Below are positions 36,481-47,602 of a DNA stretch of 64,000 bases, in pieces. Position numbers and translations under genes: made by a program. Position 1 is the stretch's first letter. The number at the start of each line of letters is the position of its first letter. Source of the DNA: Marchantia polymorpha subsp. ruderalis (Eukaryota; Streptophyta; Marchantiopsida; Marchantiales; Marchantiaceae); NCBI GenBank assembly GCA_037833965.1, contig AP031356.1, positions 6,284,501 to 6,348,500 of the forward strand, written 5' to 3'. The notes below the pieces were generated by a model that was given only the letters and a program-made list of their open reading frames with translations, was not told the DNA's origin and did not search any database.

Positions 36481-38400
36481 AAAATTTAATACCATAGTGA
36501 TAAAGGTAGTAATAACTCTGCGAGCTACATCAGCTGGTCTGTCCCTTCGTGCTTAGTGCACAGTCTCGCAAACACATTATTCTCTAAGTTCATCTCTGCG
36601 ATTATTTGAAATTACACATCAATCACGACCGTTTGCAGATTTGGCAAAATGCTTGTTTATAATGCTGTGAGAGGGTGCCCGTGGAAAAAAAGAAGGTACT
36701 CTTCTATTCGGCAAGAAATTGCAATGTCACATCTATTGTCATTGTCACAAATCTTTGACCTAGGTGATTTGGATATAATGATGAAGAACTCTGAGTAACT
36801 CTGATTTGGCATAACTCACATCCATATAGATAAGTAACTCTGAGTAACCAAAGAAGAATAACTTTGATGTTTGGTGGATAATTTCTGAAATTCGATAGCA
36901 TGTAGCTCTGTAAATAGACTTTATGGCGGAACAGCAAGTAACTTGCTGTTCCGCCATAAAGTCACTCACATGGTGAACATGGACGTCGGTTTTCTGAAGA
37001 ATTTGTTATGTCCAAACTGTCCTTTGGTCTGGTAGCTCTTCCGCTCTTTGGAACATGTATATGTGAAATCTATCTGATCACTGAAGTACCTCTTTCCAGA
37101 TGATCTGCACAGCTTTGTTGGAAGTCAGGCCTGATCCAGCCTGGATCAGGTACAGGGTTACAGACCTAGACTTGTTGTTCACGTCCGGGGAGATACCCAT
37201 TGCATACAATTCATACACACTCATCGCATGTGCCCCAGGTTCCTGGTGAACATCAGACATCATTCATTCATCAGGTTCATTGTGCATCCTATCGATCCAT
37301 TAGCAAGCTTGCAAGCAGGCCGATAGCACCTCGTTGTCAGGACCTTTGTGTGTGTGTGTGTTAATCTGGCTCGTTACTTTCCAGATCCATCCATCATCCC
37401 GTGCTTTCATTCATTCCTTTGCACTACACGCATTTTCATATCTCTGTCGCTTCTTGACGTCTCTGCTTATAAAGGAGTGGTGAGGAGTTCAGGCCATGCC
37501 ATCGTCGGAATCGGAGCCAGTTTGTTCCGGGAAGGTTTCATACTACTCTACATTGTGTTGTTGCACACGTAATATGAAATGAACATCTCCATGATTTCAT
37601 TTGAAAAATCAACGACTCCATACTGTAACATTTGTCGCGCAATAGTAATTGTTGCTATGTTCTGCTTTCGTCAAGATGCCATTTTCACATCATGGACTAC
37701 CACTTGACTAGAAGTTGGTGCTTTATCACCACCAATGTGACATTCAACTCTTTTAGGGTTTGTTAGGACAACTCACTCGTATTGCAATAAAGAATGGAGA
37801 TCAAAACATCCATCAATTTTATATGATGGTTTGTACAGCTTTACTTCGCGGAGCAGAACGAGAAAAGTGGTTCAGTCCATGTGTTTACTGAAAAACTCCA
37901 CTACGTCGGAAGCAGAAAAGACTTTAAATTTTCGCATTTTCGCATCTGACGTTCTCCTCTATCTTATCATTACAAAAGAAAGAGAAAATCCCTGGCTCGC
38001 TGGCTGGCTTTTCCTGCTTGCGAGCCCTGGGGTTTTGCTGGATCTCCATGTTCAGACGGTCGCTTGTTTATGACCTCGTGCCGTGCACTCATCTTCAGCT
38101 CCAGTGCTCTGTTCTCATGGGATCCAATGCGTTCCATTCTTCATCGAGAAATACACCTTCCATGTCACCGAAACAATATGGAAAGCTCAATCAACTTACA
38201 CAGGAGTGGCCACTAATTCTGCAGGCCGACCTCTGAGAGTGATGGATAGAATCTGCTCTCGGCTGTCCCAGACAGAGTCATGTCCTGTCCATTGAAGGTC
38301 ACCGTATTCAACAGAGCATCACTGATGTTGTCGATTGCCTAACTAGTGTTCTCAATAATTGAGTAATCAGTGCTTGTAACTGATCAGTGTGGATACTCGG
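36481..38400. other. Short mixed-composition region, no gene recognised
   Basis: It holds direct repeats of AACTCTGAGTAAC (about 36,785-36,850), a TG microsatellite at 37,347-37,361, a small inverted repeat at about 37,132-37,152 and the large palindrome at 36,917. No open frame exceeds about 80 codons. Confidence 0.4.
36917..36963. repeat. Perfect inverted repeat, 23-bp arms, 1-nt spacer
   Basis: Arms 36917-36939 (starting GACTTTATGGCGGAACAG) and 36941-36963 are exact reverse complements around A36940. The GC content is moderate, so this is not a simple AT palindrome. Confidence 0.93.
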
Positions 38401-40240
38401 TTGATGTATACTACTCAATAGATGGAATTGTTTGAATTTGTACATTCATTTAATATCGTTATGGATTAATAATATATTTTTTCACCGCTTGTACATGTTT
38501 TGTGAGATTTATTCTTCCAATGATTTTATTTCTACCACCAAAAGTTTTCAAATTGAATAATATAATTAAATAAATTGAAACTTTTTCAATGATTTGTATA
38601 TGATTGAAGACCATATAAATCTGAAGCTTATTGAGCACAAACGTCACTTCATGAGATCTAATGTGCAAATACTGGTTGGTACTTACAAATTTTGGTTGGT
38701 ATTCTTGTATGATGTTTCACCATTTTTTATGCTGAATTGTACGTTTCACTATGTTCATTATATCACATGTTCAAAAATTTTATATAGGTACATTTACACA
38801 CTAATAGAAGTAATTCAAGGATTAATATCATACATATACCTATATTGTTAAGAGATACATAGTCAGCGTACACATCAATTTACGTCCAACTAGTGCACGT
38901 CACAGTAAAAAACACCAAATACAATGTCAGGTGTCAAGAAATGCAACTGTAAAAAGTTTAGCATACACTCATTGCCACGTTGTAGTTAGAAATTGAATAG
39001 TTAGAGAACATGTGGAGCTCTCGCTAGACTAGACAGAGAAACAGGGAGGGGAGAAATAATCTGTCATGTCATGGGACCCGCGGACCCAACTGTGAATTAT
39101 GTTTATGGAGTATAATATCATGTGTGAAGTTAAGATGATCTCTTTGCTATGCAGCTATATACACACTTTTGACTCTCAATTTCATGGGGAAGCTTTTGTG
39201 AGAAGAACTTAAAAATATCATCAAGTGACCATTTCTTTGCGTTCAAAGATTATGACTTGTACATATGACCCACTGCTGTTTCCAAGTTAGTGGAAAAAAC
39301 ATAATCTTTACGCGAGAAACAAACCTTGTACTCATTGAATATAAACCTCGATATGAGTTTTCTTTCGAATCAATTTGTTGTCAATTCATAGAGTAAACAC
39401 ATCTATTTTATACTGTGTGGAAAAACATATGAGTAAATATTGTTTCAAAATAAATAAGTACGGTGTGGTTAGACTTTCACCACAATTTCTTCTCATTAAC
39501 CTTACCAGATGTGAAAGAAAATAAAGATAAATCAATCAGCTAATTTTGCAAATTCTTTTCTATCAAATAGATTTAGTATATTTGGAGGTACTATCTTTTC
39601 TTAAATCATTTAAGAAGTGATTGAAGTATTTGAACTATCTTGAATCTAGTATCCATTATTGCTTTGATATATCATTCTTTTTCCTATTTATATCATATTT
39701 TTCATTCCTTCAAGTTCTTTCCATCTCTTCGACAATCGTTTGAATCCAAATTCATGATTTTACTTTTTCTCTAAATTTTCAAATATGGGATATTTTACTG
39801 GTAAAGTTGCCATAGAGAAATACTGTTTTTGAATTTCTCCCATCTGAATATATATACATCATCAAACGCCGAACGTAATTCTTGCATGAATATAAGGCAA
39901 CCACTGGACAATGTTTTGGAACGACGTTTAAATCTCGTCTATAACCAACACTTCCAGTTTAGATATAATTTTCACTGTCCGGGAGTATATTTACCAAGAA
40001 CCATATATTATTGTAATAAAATTGATATTTGACTAGGACATTATTCGATAGTTTACATCAAATATTTTTTTTGTAAATTTTTTTTTTATTTTAAATATAT
40101 CAAATATCCAAGCTGTAATTTATATACAAGACGTCTCAAAATACAATTTTTTCAAACATGTAATTAAATGTAATGAAATTGCAAATAACTATGTCAAAAG
40201 TATAGCATAAATTGTGATGTCACATCGGGAGAAGCTAGGT
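38401..40240. other. AT-rich block, no gene recognised
   Basis: AT-rich with short random frames. I found no transposon motif or terminal repeat. Confidence 0.35.
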
Positions 40241-43200
40241 TGGACATTGTTACCTTTGTCGAGGAGCGAGCTGCTCTCCAGATGAAACAATCAAAGAGTG
40301 ACTACATTCATCGAGAGTTCCCATGAAGAAAAGTCATGAATTCGAAACACAAAAACACAAACAAAAGCAATTATTGCTTGCTTGAAAGTGCCGCTAACTT
40401 GAGTTAAGTATAATGACAACATTAACAATACCGTGGCAATGGCCATCATTGCTGCCACAAAGTCCATTGAAACTTACTGACAATTGTGTGGTAGGATGAG
40501 ATGAGGTACGCACTTACTCGAGTTCAGTGAATGGCACCATTAACGAGTATCGTGCGATGGTGCTTCAATCCTTCGATTCGTTCGTACTTTGCTTCTTGAG
40601 CCAAGGACAACATTCCGTATAACAACCATGATCTTAACTCACGCGCACTGGCTCAGGAGCGTCGTTTGCCATTCACCGACCTCACCAGATGACCTGACTC
40701 AAATGACAGTCTTCAATAATTTCTGAAATTCATACGAAGACTTCGATGGTTTCGATTCAGTAATTTGGGTGTTAGCATCAGTTCAAGGAGCAAATTCAAG
40801 GAACTCCCGAGCGCTGCTAACTACAGTTCCAGAATTGGCTGTCAAAACCATTCGGAGGTTGTTTCGTACGTCACGAATTCCGAAGTCAGTTTGTCGAGAA
40901 GATTGTTGGAGCTCCATTCCATGAATCTCCTCCCTCCCTTCATCGTTCGGGATAGATGGAAGCAATCCGATATCAGATGGAGAGGCGCATGAGAGCTGGA
41001 GTTTCCGTTTTCTTTTGAGCCAGGCGGCGATGGTGTATAAATAAATGTCAAAGAGTTGAATTTGAATCTGAAAGAGGACTAGAGGACTGTGCTAGAGGGC
41101 TCCCACTCCATGGAGCAAATTTCAACCACAATGCTACTTCACTCGTTCGGATTGGGGCGTCTCTTGGGGAGTCTGTTAGTCAGTCATGCGAGTCCCTTCG
41201 TGTTTGCCCCGGGCTTCAATTTGCGTCTCGAGGCATGGAATTCCACTCGAGCTGATGATCAGATCGAGCAATGGCCAAGGGTCCATCACGGAACTCCCGT
41301 CGTTTTCCATCTCGTGGAGTTTCCTGGTCTCGGGGGAGTAGGCTACTAGCAATTCGAGAAATTCATTTTTCGAGTAATGACGACGAGGCAGGCCTTCTTC
41401 GATGGCGATGGCTTCCAGGATGAATCTATACAGGGATTGGTGTCAGGTAGATATGGGTGGACAGTAAAGGTCTTCATACAAGTGCTGGGATGGATTCTCG
41501 AGAAACATCGGCCATCTGGAGTCAGATTTGTTTCAGTCTTACTTGATCAAGCGGTTGTGGAACGGTCCCGCACCTGAATTCTGTGCAGGCTCATTCAAGG
41601 AACTCGGATAGATTCGAGTCTCGTGATCAAAATGTAAAGCGAGTCTCGAAACGTCCACATTTCGAAATTGTGCACTTCTCTATCTTCGGACTCGCACTCT
41701 TCAGTGAAAGTAGTAAGTCGTCGCCATCGTCGAGAGAAGCTGTTGCCGTCACCGAGAAGCACATATTCTCGTGTCATGATTTCGCGATCATGCTACGGAT
41801 TCGGTCTGAGAAATTTTAACGCGTCTCAATCGTATTTCCATCTCCATCAGTCGGTGTACATGAGGCTGTCCGGAGAATGTAAAATTGAAGTGGGTGCAAG
41901 CTTTCGAGAAATCTATTTAGTCATAAAGGTACAAAGTACAAATATACCTATCCATCATGGACGTGATGTAAGGGCCTTCTTGATAATCGGTTCATCATGC
42001 CCATTTTTATCCCTCCGAGTCTGGACACTAGCGGTCGACACTGAGAGGAAATATCAGTGATCACTTTCCCCATTCAAAGTCAACCGCTCTCAATCATGCA
42101 GCCAATGCACAACTTGGACCGGCGTCGAAAAGGTCCATCGCATTGCTGAAGAGGGAACGGAAGAATCGTCGTCACTCAGCTGGAGACAGAACGCATTGTG
42201 TGGCGAATGGGACTCGACTCGGATGGATCTTTAGGGTTGACGTACAAGGAACAGCTCACGATCGCTACGAGTCAGCTGGAGTAGGCGCTTAAGATTCAGG
42301 GTGAGAATTACGAAGAGGAAATTCGGACCAAGTGGACCAAATGGACCGAGTTGTAACTGTAGAGAGCGTAAGCTCATTGAGGTCACGCAGGAATATGTGT
42401 TCTTGAGAAATTGACTCACAGAAGCTGAAAAGCGCCTTGCGCGTTGAAAGGCAAGCTGGTTTTATTCGAGTTTCCAATTTTGAGATTAGAGATGGGCAAG
42501 AGCAAGCACGGCCCTCCCCTCCCCTGCCCTGCCCTGCCCAAGCAGCCAGCGAGCCAGCCATGCCATTCTGGTTGCCCCTGAATGCGTCTAGCGAGGCTCT
42601 GCGGTTGACCCGAACGCGTCATGCAATACTCGGCCGAGAATGTCATCGCGAAGAACGGAGAAGGCAGAAGGTGAAGGAGATCGGATCAAACCAGAGCAGA
42701 AGATGGAGAACGCGGTGGAGACGCTGTACATCAACAGCGGCAACAGCGTGGGCGAGCGAGCAGCGGGCGGGCGCTGGTGGAATTGAATTGCGCAGTGTCA
42801 ACTCGGACCGGTGCGAGGCAGTCACGGCGGCCGAGAGGGGACGAAGAACGCGTCGCCCACACCCGCTCCCGCCGGGCGTGGCGCCATGCTGTGATGCGGT
42901 CGGTCAACCCCAAAGGGCACGGGAGGGAGGAGCAGGAGGCTGTTCTCGTGGTCAAAGGATGTGACGACTCACGGTGAGATGGAAATCGTTGTGTGCTCAG
43001 CTGGGACCTGTTCGTCTGTGAGCGCATCGGCGGGTATCCATCCATCGCCTTCGAAGAGCTCTCTGTGGATCTACAAGTGCCCTCGACATTCCACGCATCG
43101 ATCGGCTCAGCATGACTGGGATCGGAGGCTGTCACCTGCCCTGCCTCCGTCCTGCGGTCGACGCGAAGTGGCAACTCTGCTGCTGCGTCTGCGAACGCAG

Positions 43201-44897
43201 CTGGAATTGCGAAATTCCATGCACTGATCGTCGTCATTCCGCTGGCTTTCATTAGCTGGATGGATACCTACACTTAAGCCTTCTGTTCCAGCCGCGGCAC
43301 AAGCAGCTGGTAAGGGATGGGATCACGTCATTGTGCTGACTCTTGAACCTGTTGCTTCTGCTGGATCAGCTCACACATACAACACACAAACACTCAGCCA
43401 CCCACCCACCTGGAGCTTCTGTTGCGCCCGTAGCTGGAAACTGATAGATCCCTGAAATTGGACTTCTGGCAGCAGCTCAAAATAATCATCCATAAGGCTT
43501 CCTCGACATGAGCCGGTACTGCTGCTGCTGCGTTGGAACTCGGCCAGCCGATGTACGCACGCAAGCAGCTTTTCCTTGCCTGGGCTTTTCGGCGTTTGAC
43601 AGTGCATGCATCGTCGCCGGGTCCGCAAGCAGCTGCCACACGATGCTGCCGCAGCTGCTGCGGGTGCGTTATGATGGAAGTTCAGAAAGTTGCATGCATG
43701 CGCGGAACGAAGTCTGTAAATCCAATCCGCCCCCGTGAGCCAAATGCTTACGACAATAATGAATGGCTAAATTGAACATTTCGTCATTTCGTCTCGAAGT
43801 GCCTCATCTTTCCTCTGCAGCGCAATTCCATTCTACCCGAGATCGACAGAGTTTTGGCCTCCGCTGCCCACGATCGAGAGAGGACGCAGACGCTGACGCA
43901 CGTGGCTTTAACGGATTCGTGCTTTTTGCTCCCTTTGATCCACAGCCATTTCTTCACAAACAACGAGAGGAGAATGACTCTCACGACATGTAAGAGCGAT
44001 ATTTTGAAAACCGTACTGGAATATTACATGCTTTTCGTCCAATCACTCGCGTTAACGAAAAGGCAAATACTATGAAAAGACCGCTGGTGAAATCGAAACC
44101 AATACAAGAATTGCATTGCATTGAAAATGGGAGCCAAGTGATGATTCAGTGGTGACAAGATCAAAACCGATGGAGCTTTCGATTTCATGTTTGGATCGAT
44201 AATATTACAAGTATGTGTCAAGAAGACTTTATGTACATGTCGGAGGCACGGAGGCCGGCTGCGGCAGCGGGAAATCGACTGCGCGCAACGTCGGCTCGTG
44301 TGTCCTCCTCCTGCGGTACATGTGGTGCAGAGAGCGGTTGCGTTGCGTCGCCAGCCTATATGGTACAACCGGATGATCCCATCGAAAGGCCGATGGGACA
44401 CGGTATCCGTCGTCGTCTCGATCGAAGTAACGAATTCAGTTAGAGAGCATCTGAGGTTAAGTGTATCTCCCGGTGCCTCTCAGCAGCTTCAACCACTGCA
44501 GGCGCCAGCCGTGAATGAGTGATTCAGTGATTGGTTGGTTGGTTGATTGATGGATGGATGTCGTCGATTCACAAAAAGGTTGAATCGATGTGAAGGAGAA
44601 GAAGGAAGGAGGAGGAAGACGAAGACACCATCATAATTTTGACCAGCGAGCATCACTCCAAATCATGATGCTCGCTGCTCGCTGCTGCTGCTGCAGAGTC
44701 CTAAGCTCGAGAGAGCGGAGATTGAGAGAAGGGGCAAAAAGAGAGCCGTCGTATGTACAGCCTGAAGAGCAAAATTGTAGCACTCGCAGAAGTGATCGGC
44801 ATGCATGCAAGCAAGCACGCAGGCAGGCAGGCATCATGGTCGTCACCACCGGGCGCCGTGATGCGCGAGCTGATTGATTGAGTGTCAAATCATTCAA
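40241..44897. other. GC-moderate region between the SAUR genes, no gene recognised
   Basis: It contains CCCTG-type runs near 42,508-42,536 and overlapping frames up to 175 codons (42,437-42,964, plus) rich in Arg, Ala and Gly with no family resemblance. A hairpin with 11-bp arms (44,645-44,655 and 44,666-44,676) lies about 220 bp downstream of the minus-strand SAUR stop codon. Confidence 0.4.
44645..44676. repeat. Hairpin with 11-bp arms and 10-nt loop
   Basis: AGCGAGCATCA at 44645-44655 pairs exactly with TGATGCTCGCT at 44666-44676. It lies in the presumed 3' flank of the minus-strand SAUR gene. Confidence 0.8.
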
Positions 44898-45761
44898 TCA
44901 CTCGGAGTCGAACGCGCTTTCTTCGAGCTCGGCGTCGTGGGCGGCGCGGGCCTCCGTCGCTCGCAGAGAGTCGTCCACCACTTTGACGATGTGGAGGAAC
45001 AATGCCGGGTCGCAGATGATGGCGATGCCGCCCTTGGTGGTGTAGTCCTGGCCGAATTCGTCCTCGCTGCACTTGATCAGCACTTGGAAGAGTTGGTGCG
45101 ACAGAAGGTCGCGGCTGATCACGTACTTCACCCGCTGCGTCCTCTTGATGCCCACGTACACGGTCAGGTACTCGTCCGCCGACTTGCCCGACGGCACCTT
45201 CTCCAGCAGCACGGGCCTCCTCTCGTCCAGGGCCGTTGCGCCATCCACGGCGCGCGCCACCAGCGATTTGGACCGTTTGCTGTGGCCGCGGCGCCGGCCG
45301 AACACGACGCAGGTCGGTCTCTTGGCGTGGTGGAGGAGCGGTCGTCGGGGCGTCGAGGCGGTGGTGGGCGTGGAGGCGCCCCCCGACGACGAGCTGGTGG
45401 TGGACGAGGTCGAGCACACGGACGAGGGCGTGGAGCAGGCCGACGAGGCGTCGACGCTGCGCGGCGAGGCGGGAGCCGAGTGCGAGTGCGAGTGCGGGGA
45501 GAGGTGCGCAATTCGGGTCAGCGATGTCTGCAGCGTCACGAAGGACCGCGAGAAGTTGCTCAGCGACAATCCGCGCGAGAAAAATTGCTGCTTCTTGGAT
45601 CGCCTCGACTCGACTCTCTCCGTCGCGCCGTCGTCCCCGCTGCTGCTGCTGCTGCTGCTGCAGCTGTTGCCTCCTCCGCTTCCGCCCCCGTGCGCCATGT
45701 TCGCGCTCATGTTGCAAGACTTGCTGATCCTGCTCGATCGCTTCAGCACTGGAGTCGCCAT
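44898..45761 (-). CDS. SAUR-family protein with long N-terminal extension, 287 aa
   Basis: Intronless and GC-rich. The SAUR domain is C-terminal, residues about 188-262: KVPSGKSADEYLTVYVG, then VKYVISRDLLSHQLFQVLIK, EDEFGQDYTTKGGIAIIC and LFLHIVKVV. This order matches the family, but the domain is divergent (KRTQRVKYVIS where others have shorter spacing). The preceding ~187 residues are low complexity: a run of eight Ser near 35-42 (a CAG/CTG tract in DNA), Ser/Thr/Pro-rich 95-140, and basic patches (RRSKKQQ, RRRGHSKRSK) that could act as nuclear signals, which is inference. An acidic tail ends in EESAFDSE. Most SAURs are about 80-180 aa, so this is unusually long. The ATG at 45761 is the first in frame and opens MATPVLKRSSRISKS. 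It converges on the SAUR gene at 28.6 kb. Confidence 0.88.
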   Translation of the reverse strand: MATPVLKRSSRISKSCNMSANMAHGGGSGGGNSCSSSSSSSGDDGATERVESRRSKKQQFFSRGLSLSNFSRSFVTLQTSLTRIAHLSPHSHSHSAPASPRSVDASSACSTPSSVCSTSSTTSSSSGGASTPTTASTPRRPLLHHAKRPTCVVFGRRRGHSKRSKSLVARAVDGATALDERRPVLLEKVPSGKSADEYLTVYVGIKRTQRVKYVISRDLLSHQLFQVLIKCSEDEFGQDYTTKGGIAIICDPALFLHIVKVVDDSLRATEARAAHDAELEESAFDSE

Positions 45762-46900
45762 CGCGCTCTTATGATGCCCTTCCTTCCCTTTCTGCCCGCG
45801 CTCCGATCGCGCTCGCTTCCTTCCTTCCTTCCTTCCTTCCTTCGTCCTACGCTTTCTTCTTCCTACGCAAATTTCCGCTTCTCTCCTCCTGCTGCGTCAG
45901 ATGGCGCGTCGCAGACCACCTCGAGAGCCAATCAGTGCACCTGGGGGCCCTATCAACTACTCAGCGCCTTCCGCATTCGTGTCTGCTCGCGAATTGTCGA
46001 AATTCCTCGCATCACTCGAGCCCGCTGCCGGGGGTAGGGCGATCACTCGAGGCCGACAAAGGGTCGATGATGAACGACTCTGTCCAATGGATATTTGAAT
46101 CGTGGCTGGCGAGAAAGTGACCGACTCGAAATCCTGCAACATTTACTCCAGCTCCCGAAATGTGCTGCGCTCTTGCGTACCCGGAGGATGGACAGGGGAA
46201 TGAATGTGAGAGCTCGCATCGCCGAAGGTGGTCATAAAGTCGCCCCGCTCCCCTTCGCCTCCGATCCCAGCAAGGTGGCGGCTCCGCCTTCGCTTCGTTG
46301 ACATTCCGCCACGCGTCCCCCTCCGTCCAGCGAGGCCATCCCCCCTGCCCTGCCCCTGCCAGGCCCCGCCCCGCCCGGTCCGGGCCTTCTCCCCCACCGC
46401 TCCACCCGCTTTCCCTCCCCGACCTGACCTCGCACCGGTCCGCCCGCACCCGGGGCACGGACCTCGGGGCGACTTGCCGGTGACGGGGAGAGAAGAATGA
46501 TCGGATCTCCGAGCGTTCCACGGCGGGCCAATGGCTGCAGAGAGCGCCGTGTACCGGATCTTCCTTAACGCAACGGTCACCTCCTTGTCCCATCGAACGG
46601 AAGTGCATTGAATGGTCCCCGAGCCCGCGAGTTTGGACCCGGGTTCCAACCCGACCGGGGGTCCCGGTAACCCATAAATTGGACGCGGAGGTAACCCATG
46701 TTGTGTTCACCGTGGAGACGAACGGCGCTTGTAGAGACGAAGGTCACTTGCAAAGAGAGGATTGTAATAATCGCAATGCAAATTATTTTCTAGACTTTTC
46801 GCCCCCAACACAGAGAATTGCTCTTCGAATAGAGCGATTCCCAGATACGAAATCTACTGAGGAGGGAAGAATAGTGCGCATTGTTTTGGACTCGAGTAGG
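45762..46900 (-). promoter_or_regulatory. Upstream region of the minus-strand SAUR gene
   Basis: Very GC-rich, especially 46,230-46,530. It holds a (TTCC)6 tract at 45,817-45,840, which would read as GGAA repeats in the 5' leader about 55 bp before the start codon. Overlapping Pro/Arg/Gly-rich frames on both strands look like composition artefacts. I see no clear TATA box. Confidence 0.35.
45817..45840 (+). repeat. (TTCC)6 microsatellite in the SAUR leader
   Basis: Six exact TTCC units, probably transcribed within the 5' UTR of the minus-strand SAUR gene. Confidence 0.9.
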
Positions 46901-47350
46901 GCATAGTTAGTCCAAGGCACATTATTGCTCGGTTCATCATGAACATATACTTTTTATGGTAACAAATATTACAGGTGATACAATTAGGGATTGAATGACT
47001 TTTTTCGTACTGGGTGGCGTTGGTGGCCCTATAGGAGTAAGCAAGAAATTCACATAATTTCTTAGTGGGGTCATGTCGGAACGCACTTTGACATTATCAT
47101 GAATGCAAGCATACCATAAGAGAAAAATTAATGCTTTTCTATCATAGTTTCATATATGATATATTTCAGGAAGAGTAATTACTTATAGGGAAATACAACC
47201 ACGTTATGATTTCTGTTATATATAATTATGGATTAATACTGCTTCTCACAACTTACAGCAAAATAATTATCAGATGGTACAAGATTTTTCTCATCCGATT
47301 AAATACATATAACTTTCCTATCTCAATTGCAATAGAACAGATATTCTATT
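46901..47350. other. Short AT-rich block
   Basis: About 450 bp of AT-rich sequence between GC-rich stretches. No gene or repeat ends were recognised. Confidence 0.35.
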
Positions 47351-47580
47351 CCGAGGTGATACTAGCACCAGCCTACCCGTCGGCCGACTAAATGGGTCTT
47401 CGATCACGCGCTCAATTCCATATTGTTCTCGATTTTCCAGACCGTGCAGAAAGGAGATGCGCGAACGGACGGACCAGATTGATCGGACGTACCGGGCGGG
47501 GGTTGAGTTCTTGTGGCGCTTTCAGCGGCAGAGACGTTAATGATTCGAAGAGCGCAAGGTGGCACCAACTCTCGAGCAGC

Positions 47581-47602
47581 TCGATCGATCGATCGATCGA
47601 TC
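47581..47602 (+). repeat. (TCGA)n microsatellite
   Basis: Five and a half exact TCGA units. Confidence 0.9.

Noticed and set aside
44890..45717. 275-codon minus frame overlapping the SAUR gene in another frame
   Set aside because: A shifted reading of the same GC-rich gene. The SAUR domain lies only in the other frame.
44874..46037. 387-codon plus frame opposite the SAUR gene
   Set aside because: It is antisense to a clear SAUR gene. Its length reflects the high GC of that gene, and it has no domain of its own.
46012..46710. 232-codon minus frame and partners rich in Gly, Arg and Pro
   Set aside because: Composition-driven frames in the very GC-rich SAUR upstream region, open in several frames on both strands, with no domain.
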